Below, piece after piece: positions 1 through 9,022 of a DNA stretch of 64,000 bases. The position numbers and the translations under genes were made by a program. Each line of letters starts with the position of its first letter. The first letter of the stretch is position 1. Origin of the DNA: Rothia mucilaginosa ATCC 25296 (GTDB lineage: Bacteria; Actinomycetota; Actinomycetes; Actinomycetales; Micrococcaceae); the NCBI RefSeq assembly GCF_000175615.1, contig NZ_ACVO01000015.1:62001-126000 (forward strand), in the 5' to 3' direction. The notes beneath the pieces were generated by a model. That model did not search any database and was not told the DNA's origin. It was given only the letters and a program-made list of their open reading frames with translations.

Positions 1-1
1 C

Positions 2-1240
2 GTTGTTGAGGCGGACGAGGTCGTTATCTACACCGCCTCGGGTACCACCAACACCGTCTCTGACGGCTCCTCCTACTCGGATACCGCCAGCGGTAGCCCC
101 GACGCAGCTATCTACTCCAAGAGTGACCTGACCCTGGCGGGCGAAGGCACCCTGAAGGTTGAAGGTAAGTACGAAGAGGGTATCCACACCTCTGATGGCC
201 TGGTCCTTGCCTCCGGCACCCTGGAAGTGAACGCGGCAAACACCGGCATCAAGGGTAAGGACTACGTTGATATCCTGGACGGCACCATCACCGTGACCGC
301 AACCAAGGACGGCATCAAGGCAACTAACGACACCGACGGCAACCGCGGCTGGGTGCGCCTGAGCGGCGGTACCGTGAACATCTCTGCAGGTGATGACGGT
401 TTCAAGGCTGAGCGCGTGCTTGAAATCTCCGGCGGTACCCTGAACATTACCAAGGCGAACGAGGGTATTGAGGCGCAGTACATCAACATCCTGGACGGCA
501 CCGTGAACGTGACCAGCTCCGATGACGGTATCAACGCCTCGTACAGCACCACCTCGACCAGCACTGAGTCGACTACTGCAACCTCGACTAAGCAGAGCGC
601 GCAGGGTGGCCAGAACTCTGCACCCCAGGCGCCCAGCGGTAGCGCAGGTCAGGCACCTGCAGGTGGCGGCCAGGCACCCTCCGGTAACATGGGTCAGCCC
701 CCGGCTGGCGGTGGCGCAGGCGGCGGCATGGGTGGTGGCGGCGGCACCTTCGAGGTCGTCGACGCAACCATCAACATCACCGGCGGTACCGTCACCGTGA
801 ACGCGAACGGCGACGGCATCGACTCCAACGGTACGGCAACCCTCTCGGGTGGCACCCTGATCGTGAACGGTCCCTTCACCGGCGGTAACGCATCCCTGGA
901 CACCAACGGCGACCTGCTGCTCAACGGCACGACCGTGGCCGCGGGTAACTCCGGTGACATGTTCGAGGCACCCTCGACCAACTCCACCAGTGGCTACGTG
1001 AAGATCAGCAACGTATCGAACCTGAGCGCCGGCACCACCGTACAGGTTGCCGACTCCTCCGGTAACGTGGTGGCGAACTACAAGGTGACTAACTCCAGCA
1101 CCGCACTGATCCTGGTTTCCAGCTCCAAGATCACCAAGGGCGAGAGCTACACCGTGTACACCACCACCGATAGCGTGGATGCCTCCAGCACCACCCTGGC
1201 TTCTAACGCCACCTCGCTGGGCTCCTTTACCGCAAGCTAA
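2..1240 (+). CDS. Surface carbohydrate-binding repeat protein (Cthe_2159/DUF4353-like), 3' part
   Basis: The reading frame is open from the first bases of the window to TAA at 1238-1240, so the N-terminus and any signal peptide lie outside. The visible 412 residues are short beta-type repeats with recurring GGT(L/V)N(I/V) and (D/E)GI motifs, as in the beta-helical polysaccharide-binding family Cthe_2159. A Gln/Pro/Gly-rich low-complexity insert (about 603-745) splits the repeats. The C-terminal 110 residues are Ser/Thr-rich with no LPXTG sorting motif. Likely a secreted or wall-associated binding protein. The family assignment is from the repeat pattern only. Confidence 0.7.
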   Translation, partial: VVEADEVVIYTASGTTNTVSDGSSYSDTASGSPDAAIYSKSDLTLAGEGTLKVEGKYEEGIHTSDGLVLASGTLEVNAANTGIKGKDYVDILDGTITVTATKDGIKATNDTDGNRGWVRLSGGTVNISAGDDGFKAERVLEISGGTLNITKANEGIEAQYINILDGTVNVTSSDDGINASYSTTSTSTESTTATSTKQSAQGGQNSAPQAPSGSAGQAPAGGGQAPSGNMGQPPAGGGAGGGMGGGGGTFEVVDATINITGGTVTVNANGDGIDSNGTATLSGGTLIVNGPFTGGNASLDTNGDLLLNGTTVAAGNSGDMFEAPSTNSTSGYVKISNVSNLSAGTTVQVADSSGNVVANYKVTNSSTALILVSSSKITKGESYTVYTTTDSVDASSTTLASNATSLGSFTAS

Positions 1241-1607
1241 GCGGGGGCGCCCTCCCTAGACTCCGTGCGGGATGTCATGACCTGCACGGTACCCTCTCTG
1301 AACCCGGTCTTGTGAGTGAGCCGGTAAGGAGAGACACTCGCCCCGCATCGGATGTAGTGATATATCCGGTGCGGGGCTACGTGTTATATAGGGAGTGTGG
1401 CGGCTGGGGTAAAAAGCCGCGGGTGCAAAATAAAACGGTTGTTCCGGTGCGAAGAAGTGTCATGATACGCAAAATAGGTGCCGTTGAGCGAGACATTCAG
1501 GGCTGAAACAGGGTACTCTATAGTGTAGTAAAGACTGTTGAACGATCCGAGAGCGATGCGCCGCGCGTGCTGTTCGCCTCGGACAGGATGAAAGAGGGGG
1601 TCACGCC
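1241..1607. other. Intergenic region with one hairpin, no convincing gene
   Basis: This 367-base stretch holds a strong inverted repeat at 1340-1377 (GCCCCGCATCGGAT pairing with ATCCGGTGCGGGGC), probably the terminator or an RNA-processing stem of the upstream gene although a T-run is missing. The remainder precedes the DUF3073 gene and should hold its promoter; I could not place one with confidence. Confidence 0.5.
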
Positions 1608-1817
1608 ATGGGGCGCGGCCGTCAGAAGGCTAAAGCAACAAGGCAGGCTCGGGAAATGAAGTACTTCAGCCCCGAGACCGACTACAGCGCACTCGAGCGC
1701 GAGCTCAGCAGCGCGAAGAAAACGAAGTCCTCCGATTCGTCCCGCCGTCGCTATGACGACGAGGACGACTACTCGGCATACGCAGAAAAGTACGCGTCCT
1801 ACGAGGATGAGGCATAA
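1608..1817 (+). CDS. DUF3073 family small protein
   Basis: A 69-residue, highly charged protein beginning MGRGRQKAKATRQAREMKY, the hallmark N-terminus of the actinobacterial DUF3073 family, followed by a conserved FSPETDY stretch and an acidic/Tyr-rich tail (DDEDDYSAYAEKY). Its function is unknown; the basic N-terminus and acidic C-terminus suggest a soluble protein that may contact nucleic acid, which is inference. ATG at 1608 has an AGAGGGGG ribosome-binding site. It is monocistronic, closed by the terminator at 1872. Confidence 0.9.
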   Translation: MGRGRQKAKATRQAREMKYFSPETDYSALERELSSAKKTKSSDSSRRRYDDEDDYSAYAEKYASYEDEA

Positions 1818-1871
1818 AGAATACGCGGAATGATTCGGTGCATATCGACCGAGCGTATTTCATAGATGATG

Positions 1872-1914
1872 AACCGGCTTGAGGCCCCGCACGGGGTGCT
1901 CAGCCGGTTTTTTT
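1872..1914 (+). terminator. Rho-independent terminator of the DUF3073 gene
   Basis: AACCGGCT pairs with AGCCGGTT around an inner CCCC/GGGG stem and runs into TTTTTTT. Confidence 0.9.
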
Positions 1915-1996
1915 CGTGCCCCCAGTTTTTGTGCCTGCGGCTTGTTCATGTTCGTAGATTGTTCGTACCCGCAGTTTGTTCGTGCCCGCAGTTTTT
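1914..1996. repeat. Degenerate short tandem repeat
   Basis: Three to four diverged copies of a roughly 17-19 base unit resembling TTGTTCGTGCCCGCAGT follow the terminator directly. The two copies at about 1958-1992 are nearly identical; earlier copies have decayed. There is no coding potential. The rest of the gap to 2218 is AT-richer and should hold the promoter of the next operon (TTGACT at 2048-2053 is a possible -35 box). Confidence 0.55.
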
Positions 1997-2218
1997 GAGG
2001 ATGCACTCTCAGGTGTGTGCGCGAGGACAGGTTGCCCGCGGGGGTTCTTGACTATGCGGAACACAAAGCCAATACACATGTTTATACATGAATATGCATA
2101 GCACCATCTGGTAATAAAGCATAGGCAGTAATAAAAAAGTTTGAAATGAATAAGCATACATAGCTTTTGCACAGCTTAGTCATGCCTGGCGCAGAGAATA
2201 GCCCGGCATTCTAGAGAC

Positions 2219-3289
2219 ATGAACAACGAACAGAACATGACTCAGAACAGCAACCAGACCACCCAGGCCGCGGCAGAACAAACCGCCGCAGAGCAAGCCG
2301 CAGTAGAACAGAAGCTCGCCAAGAAGAAGCTCACCCGCCGTATCTTTATCGGAGGCGGCCTCGGCGCACTCGCAGTAGTCGGCGGCGGCGCAGGCTGGGC
2401 CTACAACCGCTACCTGGCAGAGCACACCGAAATCGAAGACACCACCGCCTACGAGGCGGCAGCAGCTCAGGCAAACGCAAGCGCCTCCGGCTCAGCCACC
2501 GCAGATCCTACCGAACTGACCGGCGTGAAGGTCAACGGCCAGAGCCTCACCGCTAACGAAGGCTCAATCACCATCACCTCCAACACCACCGGCAGCGGCT
2601 CGGACGCGGTCGTCTCCTTCGTAGCAGACATCAAGCTCGACAACGCAACCCTGCTGCGAAGCGCCTTCGCCAACAACAAGTTCGGCCAGAACATCATCGA
2701 CACCCCCTCGAACATTGCCTCCGAACACAACGGCATCTGGGCGATCAACGGCGACTACTACGGCTTCCGTACCACCGGCATCGTGATCCGAAACGGTGTT
2801 GTCTACCGTGACTCCGGTGCTCGCGAGGGTTTGGCCTTCTACCGCGACGGCTCCGTCAAGCTCTACGACGAAACCGCAACCAACGCCCAGACCCTCGTCA
2901 ACGAGGGCGTGTGGAACACCCTCTCCTTCGGCCCCGCACTGGTCAAGGACTCCGCAATCGTCGACGGCATCGACAGCGTCGAAGTGGACACCAACTTCGG
3001 TAACCACTCCATCCAGGGCAACCAGCCGCGAACCGGTGTGGGCGTGCTCGGCACCAACCACCTGGTCTTCATCGTGGTCGACGGCCGCTCCACCAACTAC
3101 TCGCGTGGCGTGACCATGCCCGAGTTCGCCCAGATGTTCAAGGACCTCGGCTGCGTGAGCGCCTACAACCTGGACGGTGGTGGCTCCTCTGCCATGGTCT
3201 TCAACAACAAGCTGGTCAACCGCCCGCAGGGTGGCACCAAGGAACGTGGCACCAGCGACATCCTCTACATTGCAGGGAGCGCATCGTGA
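2219..3289 (+). CDS. Membrane-anchored phosphodiester glycosidase (NAGPA/DUF2233 domain) protein
   Basis: 356 residues: a Gln/Ala-rich cytoplasmic N-terminus (1-35), a membrane segment after KKKLTRRIF (about 38-62), an Ala-rich linker and a C-terminal phosphodiester glycosidase domain (about 160-350). Domain signatures are IWAINGDYYG, RTGVGVL, VDGRSTNYSRG and the family hallmark YNLDGGGSSAM. Such domains hydrolyse GlcNAc-1-phosphodiester linkages or act in exopolysaccharide metabolism; the substrate here is unknown. The TRR sequence before the hydrophobic stretch resembles a Tat signal, so export by Tat is possible. The ATG has only a weak ribosome-binding site. Its stop overlaps the next start by 4 bases, so the two are translationally coupled. 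Confidence 0.85.
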   Translation: MNNEQNMTQNSNQTTQAAAEQTAAEQAAVEQKLAKKKLTRRIFIGGGLGALAVVGGGAGWAYNRYLAEHTEIEDTTAYEAAAAQANASASGSATADPTELTGVKVNGQSLTANEGSITITSNTTGSGSDAVVSFVADIKLDNATLLRSAFANNKFGQNIIDTPSNIASEHNGIWAINGDYYGFRTTGIVIRNGVVYRDSGAREGLAFYRDGSVKLYDETATNAQTLVNEGVWNTLSFGPALVKDSAIVDGIDSVEVDTNFGNHSIQGNQPRTGVGVLGTNHLVFIVVDGRSTNYSRGVTMPEFAQMFKDLGCVSAYNLDGGGSSAMVFNNKLVNRPQGGTKERGTSDILYIAGSAS

Positions 3290-4479
3290 TTATCCTGATA
3301 CCAGCCTATAAGCCGGACCAATCACTGGTCCGCCTTGCCCGGGCCCTGCGCGAACAGGACCCGCATGCCGAAATCCTCGTGATTGACGACGGATCCGGCA
3401 GCGCCTACGCACCCATCTTTACCGAACTGCGCATCGACGGCGTGACCGTGCAGACCCACCCCGCCAACAGGGGCAAGGGTGCGGCACTGCGCACCGGCAT
3501 CGCCTGGGCGAAAGCAAACCGCCCCGGCGAGGTCATCGTCACCGCCGACGCGGACGGCCAGCACCTACCTCGGGACATCTTCCGTGTGGGCGTGCGCACC
3601 GAAACCGCCGCGGTGGCAGGTCAGCGGAGCATCATCCTCGGCGTGCGTACCAAGCCCGACCCAAACGCCGGCGAAGAAGGCACCAAGGTGCCGCTGCGCT
3701 CCAAGATTGGCAACAGCACAACCGTAGGCTTCTTCGCCCTGGCGACCGGCGCTCGCGTGGCAGACACCCAGACCGGTCTGCGCGGCTTCACCCCGCAGAT
3801 CCTGGACTGGCTGTTGCAGATTCCCGGCGATAAGTACGAGTACGAGTTCTCCATGCTGCTACGCGCAACCCGCGCAGACGTGGAACTGGTGCAGGTGCCC
3901 ATCGTGAAGGTCTACGAGCCCGGCAACCCGACCAGCCACTTTAGGCCTCTGCAGGATTCGGCGCTCATTTACGCACCGCTGCTTGCCTTCCTGGCATCGT
4001 CTTTCCTGACCGGCTTCCTCGTGGATGCTATCGCCCTCTTCGTCCTGGTGGGCATGGGCGCTCCGCTGCTGGCGGCCGTAATCGGTGCGCGTGTCATCTC
4101 GGCGCTGACGAACTTCACCGTCAACCGAATGCTCATGCACGACGGAGGCGCACGCCCCTCGGCATCCTCCTCGCTGGTACGGTACACCGTGCTGGCGGTG
4201 GGCATCCTCGCAGCCAACGCGGCTCTGATGGAAGCTTTGACCGGCCTGGGTGCGTCCCTGCTGGTCGCTAAGATCCTGACCGAACTGATTCTGATCCCGA
4301 TCAGCTTCGCGGTCCAGCGCCGCTGGGTTTTTCTACCCACCCAGCGTCAGGAAAATACGCGAGAAAAGACTCAGGCAATCGCCGCCTCTTCCGGCTTGCG
4401 CGCGGTGAGCTACGAGTCCACTCGCATGGAGGCTGCCGGTATCCGTACCGGTGTGCGCGCCTCCCAGGTACGCCCCTAG
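3286..4479 (+). CDS. Bifunctional GT2 glycosyltransferase / GtrA-like membrane protein
   Basis: 397 residues, GTG start overlapping the upstream stop (GTGA). Residues 1-215 are a GT2 fold: ILIPAYKP, the LVIDDGS nucleotide-binding Asp pair and the TADADGQH metal motif, resembling dolichyl- or polyprenyl-phosphate sugar synthases. Residues about 228-350 form four hydrophobic helices of the GtrA type, including FTVNR and a final QRRWVF. The fusion suggests it makes and helps flip a polyprenyl-phosphate sugar for a surface glycopolymer. Coupling with the glycosidase supports a joint role in cell-surface glycan metabolism; the sugar is unknown. Confidence 0.85.
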   Translation: MIILIPAYKPDQSLVRLARALREQDPHAEILVIDDGSGSAYAPIFTELRIDGVTVQTHPANRGKGAALRTGIAWAKANRPGEVIVTADADGQHLPRDIFRVGVRTETAAVAGQRSIILGVRTKPDPNAGEEGTKVPLRSKIGNSTTVGFFALATGARVADTQTGLRGFTPQILDWLLQIPGDKYEYEFSMLLRATRADVELVQVPIVKVYEPGNPTSHFRPLQDSALIYAPLLAFLASSFLTGFLVDAIALFVLVGMGAPLLAAVIGARVISALTNFTVNRMLMHDGGARPSASSSLVRYTVLAVGILAANAALMEALTGLGASLLVAKILTELILIPISFAVQRRWVFLPTQRQENTREKTQAIAASSGLRAVSYESTRMEAAGIRTGVRASQVRP

Positions 4480-4598
4480 CTCGCTTACCCTAGCCTCCAA
4501 CAGGCTCGGGGCGTACCCAAAGATTTCTCCCACCTGTTAGTCGTGAGGGTGGGTGGGAGAAGCAAGCTGCAGCCCCAAAAGCCGCAGCGTTCTGTTCA

Positions 4599-4638
4599 CG
4601 AAAAGCCCCCGCTGAGAAAACTCAACGGGGGCTTTTTG
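4599..4638. terminator. Bidirectional terminator, related to that at 8940
   Basis: AAAAGCCCCCG and CGGGGGCTTTTT arms around TGAG/CTCA. It lies between convergent genes and works in both directions. The hairpin at 8940-8976 shares almost all of its stem sequence. Confidence 0.9.
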
Positions 4639-4697
4639 TATGTGGCATCCTTCAGAAGCCTATTGGCTCACCGGCTTCCGAGCTGGCAACATGCCGA

Positions 4698-6416
4698 TTA
4701 CTGACCGGGAATCAGGCCGTGAGCAGTAATCAGGAACGGCGGGTTGTGGTTAACAGCCGGGTTAGTTACGTAACCAACACGAGCCGCACGGGTCGGGTGC
4801 TTGGGTGCACGCTTCGGCCAGGGCTTTGCCTGCGGGTTCGGGTCCTTCTTGCCCTGCACCATAGCCAGTGCGCTCGCGGCGTTCACAATGCCGGAACCGC
4901 AACCGTTCACATCGCAGGTGAGCGGCTTGGAGCTCTGCTTCAGAATCTGCTTTGCACGCTCAGCGTTCAGCGAGGGATCCACGGACTTCATTAGAGCAAT
5001 CACGCCAGCAACCTGGGGTGCCGCCATGGAGGTGCCGTCGTACTCGGTGTAGCCCGCACCCTTGGAAACGGTGGTACCCAGATCCACGGTGGACATGATG
5101 CTGCTGCCGGGGGCGCTCACATCAACAATCTTGCCGTAGTTGGAGAAGTCGCTACGCTTACCGTTCTGGTCGGTAGCGCCCACCACGATCGAACCGCCGC
5201 AGTTAGCCGGAGCGACCTTGGAAGCATCCTGACCATCGTTACCAGCTGCGACAACGAGAATCGCGCCGCGCTTGTTCACCTCAGCAATAGCCTTGGAGTA
5301 GGTTGCGGGGCAGGTGCCCTCGCCGCCGAGGGAGAGGTTAATGATCTTAGCGGGGTTGGAGTTCGCGGGAACGCCCTCAACGGTGCCGCCGGCTGCCCAA
5401 ACCATTGCATCCGCAATGTCGGAGTCGTAGCCGCCGCACATGCCCAGGGCGCGCAGGGGCAGAATCTTGGCGTTGGGAGCCACTCCCGCGATGCCGCGCT
5501 TGTTGTTCATAATCGCCGCGATGGAGCCGGCAACGTGGGTGCCGTGCCAGTTCGACTCGCTTGCCTCTGCATCAGCGTCGCAGACGCCCGCTTCTTCCCA
5601 GTTGCCCTGGTCGGTCGGGTCGGAGTCGCGGCCGTTGCCGTCACGAGCAATGGAGGGCTCGGTGATGAAGTCGTAGCCGGGCAGGACGTTAGCGTCCAGG
5701 TCGGGGTGCTTGACGATGCCGGAGTCAATTACAGCAACGGTCACGCCGGCACCCTGGGTGGTCTTCCACGCTTCGGGGGTAGCCAGACCCTTGGTGCCGT
5801 GCAGGTTCCACTGCTGCGGGTAGAGGGTGTCGTTCGGCGCCACAACCTGGTTCGACGCCTGGGCAGCCTGGGCTACCTGAGCGACCTTGGAGTTTGCGGC
5901 GGTACGGGTGCGTGCGTTGGAGCGGCGCAGCAGGTCGGGCTCAACCGACGCGACGGAGGGGTTAGAGCTCAGCGCCGCCATGTACTTCTCTGCCTGCTCC
6001 GCGGTGAGCTTGGAGGAGAGAGTCACCACGGTTGCCTTCTGAGCGGTGGTGCGTACGTAGCTGGTCTTGATTTTGAAGAGGTCATCGACGCTCTTCACCT
6101 CGGAGGTGAGACCCTGGTAGAGGCCGTCGTTCCAGGTGGCAACCTGGGTGCCTGCGGGGCTTGCCCAGTTGATGCCACCTGCGTTCAGAGCGCTATCGGT
6201 GTAGGTGATAACGAATCGGTTGAAGCCTGCCTTCTGCTGTGCGGAGCTGAGGGAGGAAATGGTGGTGTGCGCCTTGGCGCGCTCGGCTCCGTTAGCCTTG
6301 GCGGGTGCCGCGAAGGATGCGGGGGCGCCCAGGGTCGTGACGAGTGCTGCGGCGGTGCCCAGGCTCAGCGCGGTGCGTGCGACACCGCGCGCTGAGGGGT
6401 GAGTGGTAAAAGACAT
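4698..6416 (-). CDS. Secreted subtilisin-like S8 serine protease 1
   Basis: 572 residues from the ATG at 6416, chosen because AAAGGA lies 7 bases upstream and a signal peptide (about 1-36, ending ASFAA) follows directly. An I9-like propeptide (about 64-162, starting FNRFVITYTD) precedes the S8 domain. The catalytic residues are visible: Asp231 (VIDSG), His291 (WHGTHVAG), Asn393 (AAGND) and Ser463 (GTSMAAP). Four Cys in the catalytic domain may form disulfides. The C-terminal tail is short and basic, without a sorting signal, so release into the medium is likely. It is closely related to the divergent protease at 7023. Rothia subtilisins have been linked to degradation of proline-rich proteins such as gluten; whether this one does so is unknown. 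Confidence 0.95.
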   Translation of the reverse strand: MSFTTHPSARGVARTALSLGTAAALVTTLGAPASFAAPAKANGAERAKAHTTISSLSSAQQKAGFNRFVITYTDSALNAGGINWASPAGTQVATWNDGLYQGLTSEVKSVDDLFKIKTSYVRTTAQKATVVTLSSKLTAEQAEKYMAALSSNPSVASVEPDLLRRSNARTRTAANSKVAQVAQAAQASNQVVAPNDTLYPQQWNLHGTKGLATPEAWKTTQGAGVTVAVIDSGIVKHPDLDANVLPGYDFITEPSIARDGNGRDSDPTDQGNWEEAGVCDADAEASESNWHGTHVAGSIAAIMNNKRGIAGVAPNAKILPLRALGMCGGYDSDIADAMVWAAGGTVEGVPANSNPAKIINLSLGGEGTCPATYSKAIAEVNKRGAILVVAAGNDGQDASKVAPANCGGSIVVGATDQNGKRSDFSNYGKIVDVSAPGSSIMSTVDLGTTVSKGAGYTEYDGTSMAAPQVAGVIALMKSVDPSLNAERAKQILKQSSKPLTCDVNGCGSGIVNAASALAMVQGKKDPNPQAKPWPKRAPKHPTRAARVGYVTNPAVNHNPPFLITAHGLIPGQ

Positions 6417-7022
6417 CGGGGTCCTTTGCGTATGTGAGTGCCGGAAGCGGCAAGTGGGTTGGTCATCCACTCACATAAATGCACCTTCGAGAAAATATTT
6501 GCATTCTTTTGCATATTTGCTTGTGAGGAGCGAATAGAAAAAGAAAATGCACATCACTGCATTGATGTGTATTTTTCTCTAAACCCCCGTGCGGGAGTTC
6601 ATCGGAAGTAGTTTATGTGGTGAGATATCGCTATCCTAGCACCTTTTTCTATGTTTGGCGGGGCTAAAACTCGATAGTGTGGCGTAAATAATGAGATTTT
6701 TCTTTCATGTAAATGCAGATAAAGAAATGCCTAGTCGGAATATTCTCGCGACTTAAAGTAGTGATTTAAGTTTTACTCATCTATGCATAAAATGACCTGC
6801 ATCACAAAGGTTATTTTATTCATAAAGTAACTGAAAAAGGGTGCTAGAGTATCTCACGGTGCGTACCCGTGCACGCACATTGTGGAACCACTTCACAGCA
6901 CACACAATGCACCAACACCTCACTCTTCCGTATTCACTCGTACCGAGCACACGCCCTCAACGCGAGACGGCAACGCTACGCCGCATCGTGCGCACCCGGT
7001 ACCACTCACCTCAAGGACGTCC
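6417..7022. promoter_or_regulatory. AT-rich divergent promoter region of two proteases, with palindrome at 6550-6569
   Basis: This 606-base intergenic region is clearly AT-richer than its surroundings. It contains an inverted repeat CACATCA-N6-TGATGTG at 6550-6569, a second one CTTAAA-N7-TTTAAG at 6752-6770, and many scattered TGCAT/ATGCA words (for example 6500-6520, 6556-6562, 6783-6801). These are candidate operator sequences controlling both divergent protease genes. No regulator gene is adjacent. There is no convincing short gene. Confidence 0.5.
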
Positions 7023-8918
7023 ATGCTTCGCATTGCTCGCCCCTCGCAGGCACGCTCCTCACAGCGTTCCCTGCTGAGCTTCGTCACCGCAACTTGCCTG
7101 CTCTCGGCAAGCGTGATCCCCGCCGTGGCGGCACCCACCGCGCAGGCTACCCACGCAACCCAGGCTTCTGTGGCGACACAGGCTTCTAACACCACCCAGT
7201 CCGCGCCCGTGGCATACAACCGCTTCATCATCACTTACACCGATGAGGCGAAGAACGCCGCCTCCGCTGACGCCACCGCAGATCAGATTGACTGGTCCGC
7301 GGCCGCCGGCACCCAGCAGGCAACCTGGAGCGACGCACTCTATGCGGGCATCAGCTCCGAGGTGCAGAGCATTGACGAGCTGCTGAACATTAAGACCAGC
7401 TACGTCCGCTCCACCGCGTTGGATGCCAGCGTGGTCACCACCTCCGCGGAGCTCACCCCCGCTCAGGCGCAGCAGTACATGGACGCCCTGAGCGCGAACT
7501 CCAAGGTCGCCTCCGTGTCGCCAGATATGCGCCGCTACGCCACTGTGGACAACACCTCGGAGACCGTCAAGATCAACGACCCGAAGATGAACCGAATGTG
7601 GTCCCTCACCGGTGATAAGGGCATCTCCGCCCTGGAGGCGTGGGGCACCACCCGCGGCAAGGGCGTGACCGTGGCGGTGCTGGACTCCGGCATTACCGCC
7701 CACCCGGACCTGGACGCTAACGTGCTGCCCGGCTACGACTTTATTGCCGAGTCGGCGTTCTCCAACGACGGTAACGGCCGCGACTCCGACCCGACCGATG
7801 CCGGCAACTGGACCGTAGATAACCAGTGCTTCACCGGTTCGAAGGCGACCGCCTCCGACTGGCACGGCACCCACGTGGCGGGCACCATTGCCGCTATCGC
7901 GAACAATAACGAGGGCATTGCCGGCGTGGCACCCGAGGCGAAGATCGTGCCCGTGCGCGTTCTGGGCGCCTGCGGCGGCTTCGACTCGGACATCACCGAC
8001 GGCATTATTTGGGCTGCCGGTGGTAGTGTGCGCGGTGTCCCCGCAAACCAGAACCCCGCCCAGGTCATTAACATGTCCATCGGTAGCGAGGGCACCTGCA
8101 CCACCCCGTACCGCCAGGCGATTGCTCAGGCGAATAAGCGTGGCTCCATCGTGGTCGTCGCAGCGGGTAACAACAACTTTGATGCCTCGAAGTCCAGCCC
8201 CGGCAACTGCGAGGACGTCATCAATGTGGGCGCAACCGATAAGAATGGCAAGCGCTCCTACTTCTCCAACTACGGCTCCCGCGTGGACGTGAGCGCACCC
8301 GGTGGCGACCGCCGCTACTGGGGTGGCGGTATTCTCTCCACCCTGAACGCCGGTAAGACTGCTCCCGGTAAGGCCGACTACGCCGAGTACCAGGGCACTT
8401 CCATGGCGGCACCGCATGTTGCCGGTATTGTGGCGCTCATGAAGTCGGTCGACCCGAAGCTGACGTACGCTCAGGCGAAGAAGGCTCTGCAGTCCACCTC
8501 TCAGGGTGTTGAGTGCGACCAGTCCGCGTGCGGTTCCGGCATTGTGAATGCGGCCCGCGCGGTTCAGCAGGTCCGCTCCGACCGTGAGGCTGCCGATGCC
8601 GCCGCGGCTGAGGCAGCACGCAAGAAGGCGGCTGAAGAGGCGGCACGCAAGAAGGCTGAAGAGGACGCTAAGCGTCAGCAGGCCCCCGCGCCTAAGGCAA
8701 CCCCGGCTCCGAAGGTGACCCCCGCTCCTAAGGCTAGGACCCGCCCGTCCCGCCCGGTGACTCGCCCCTCCTACCCGTCGCGTCCGCGTCACGGTCACAC
8801 CTCCCGTTACCGCTCCTGGTACGGTGCATCCGCGAACACCTACCCGAGCAGCGGTTACCCGAGCAGTGCATACCCGAACACTGGCTACCTGGGCTTCGCG
8901 ACCGGTAATCACCGCTAG
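7023..8918 (+). CDS. Secreted subtilisin-like S8 serine protease 2 with Lys/Ala and Tyr/Arg-rich tail
   Basis: 631 residues from ATG 7023, preceded by AAGGA; the frame remains open upstream but those codons lack a signal sequence. Signal peptide about 1-37 (ending AVAAPT), I9-like propeptide about 65-170, catalytic Asp221, His281, Asn383 and Ser460 (GTSMAAPHVAG). After the protease domain comes an Ala/Lys/Glu helix (repeated AARKKAEE units, about 520-550), a Pro/Ala/Lys stretch, then a Pro/Arg/Ser/Tyr-rich tail of about 70 residues. This basic tail may hold the enzyme on the wall or on glycans; that is inference. Residues 60-515 are very similar to protease 1, pointing to duplication. Confidence 0.95.
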   Translation: MLRIARPSQARSSQRSLLSFVTATCLLSASVIPAVAAPTAQATHATQASVATQASNTTQSAPVAYNRFIITYTDEAKNAASADATADQIDWSAAAGTQQATWSDALYAGISSEVQSIDELLNIKTSYVRSTALDASVVTTSAELTPAQAQQYMDALSANSKVASVSPDMRRYATVDNTSETVKINDPKMNRMWSLTGDKGISALEAWGTTRGKGVTVAVLDSGITAHPDLDANVLPGYDFIAESAFSNDGNGRDSDPTDAGNWTVDNQCFTGSKATASDWHGTHVAGTIAAIANNNEGIAGVAPEAKIVPVRVLGACGGFDSDITDGIIWAAGGSVRGVPANQNPAQVINMSIGSEGTCTTPYRQAIAQANKRGSIVVVAAGNNNFDASKSSPGNCEDVINVGATDKNGKRSYFSNYGSRVDVSAPGGDRRYWGGGILSTLNAGKTAPGKADYAEYQGTSMAAPHVAGIVALMKSVDPKLTYAQAKKALQSTSQGVECDQSACGSGIVNAARAVQQVRSDREAADAAAAEAARKKAAEEAARKKAEEDAKRQQAPAPKATPAPKVTPAPKARTRPSRPVTRPSYPSRPRHGHTSRYRSWYGASANTYPSSGYPSSAYPNTGYLGFATGNHR

Positions 8919-8939
8919 TCAAAACTGATTTTAGATACG

Positions 8940-8976
8940 AAAAGCCCCCGATGAGTTCTCTCATCGGGGGCTTTTA
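8940..8976. terminator. Bidirectional terminator between convergent proteases
   Basis: AAAGCCCCCGATGAG pairs perfectly with CTCATCGGGGGCTTT; T-runs on both strands. Confidence 0.92.
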
Positions 8977-9022
8977 CTATGCGCTGTCGACTGGGCCTGG
9001 TGCGGAGCCGGTAGCGGATAGC

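Noticed and set aside
1312..1506. 64-codon frame after the binding-repeat protein
   Set aside because: Spans the hairpin at 1340-1377 and has no family features.
7059..8912. Long open frame opposite protease 2 (617 codons)
   Set aside because: It mirrors codon bias of the real gene, lacks a ribosome-binding site and its translation has low complexity with no domain.
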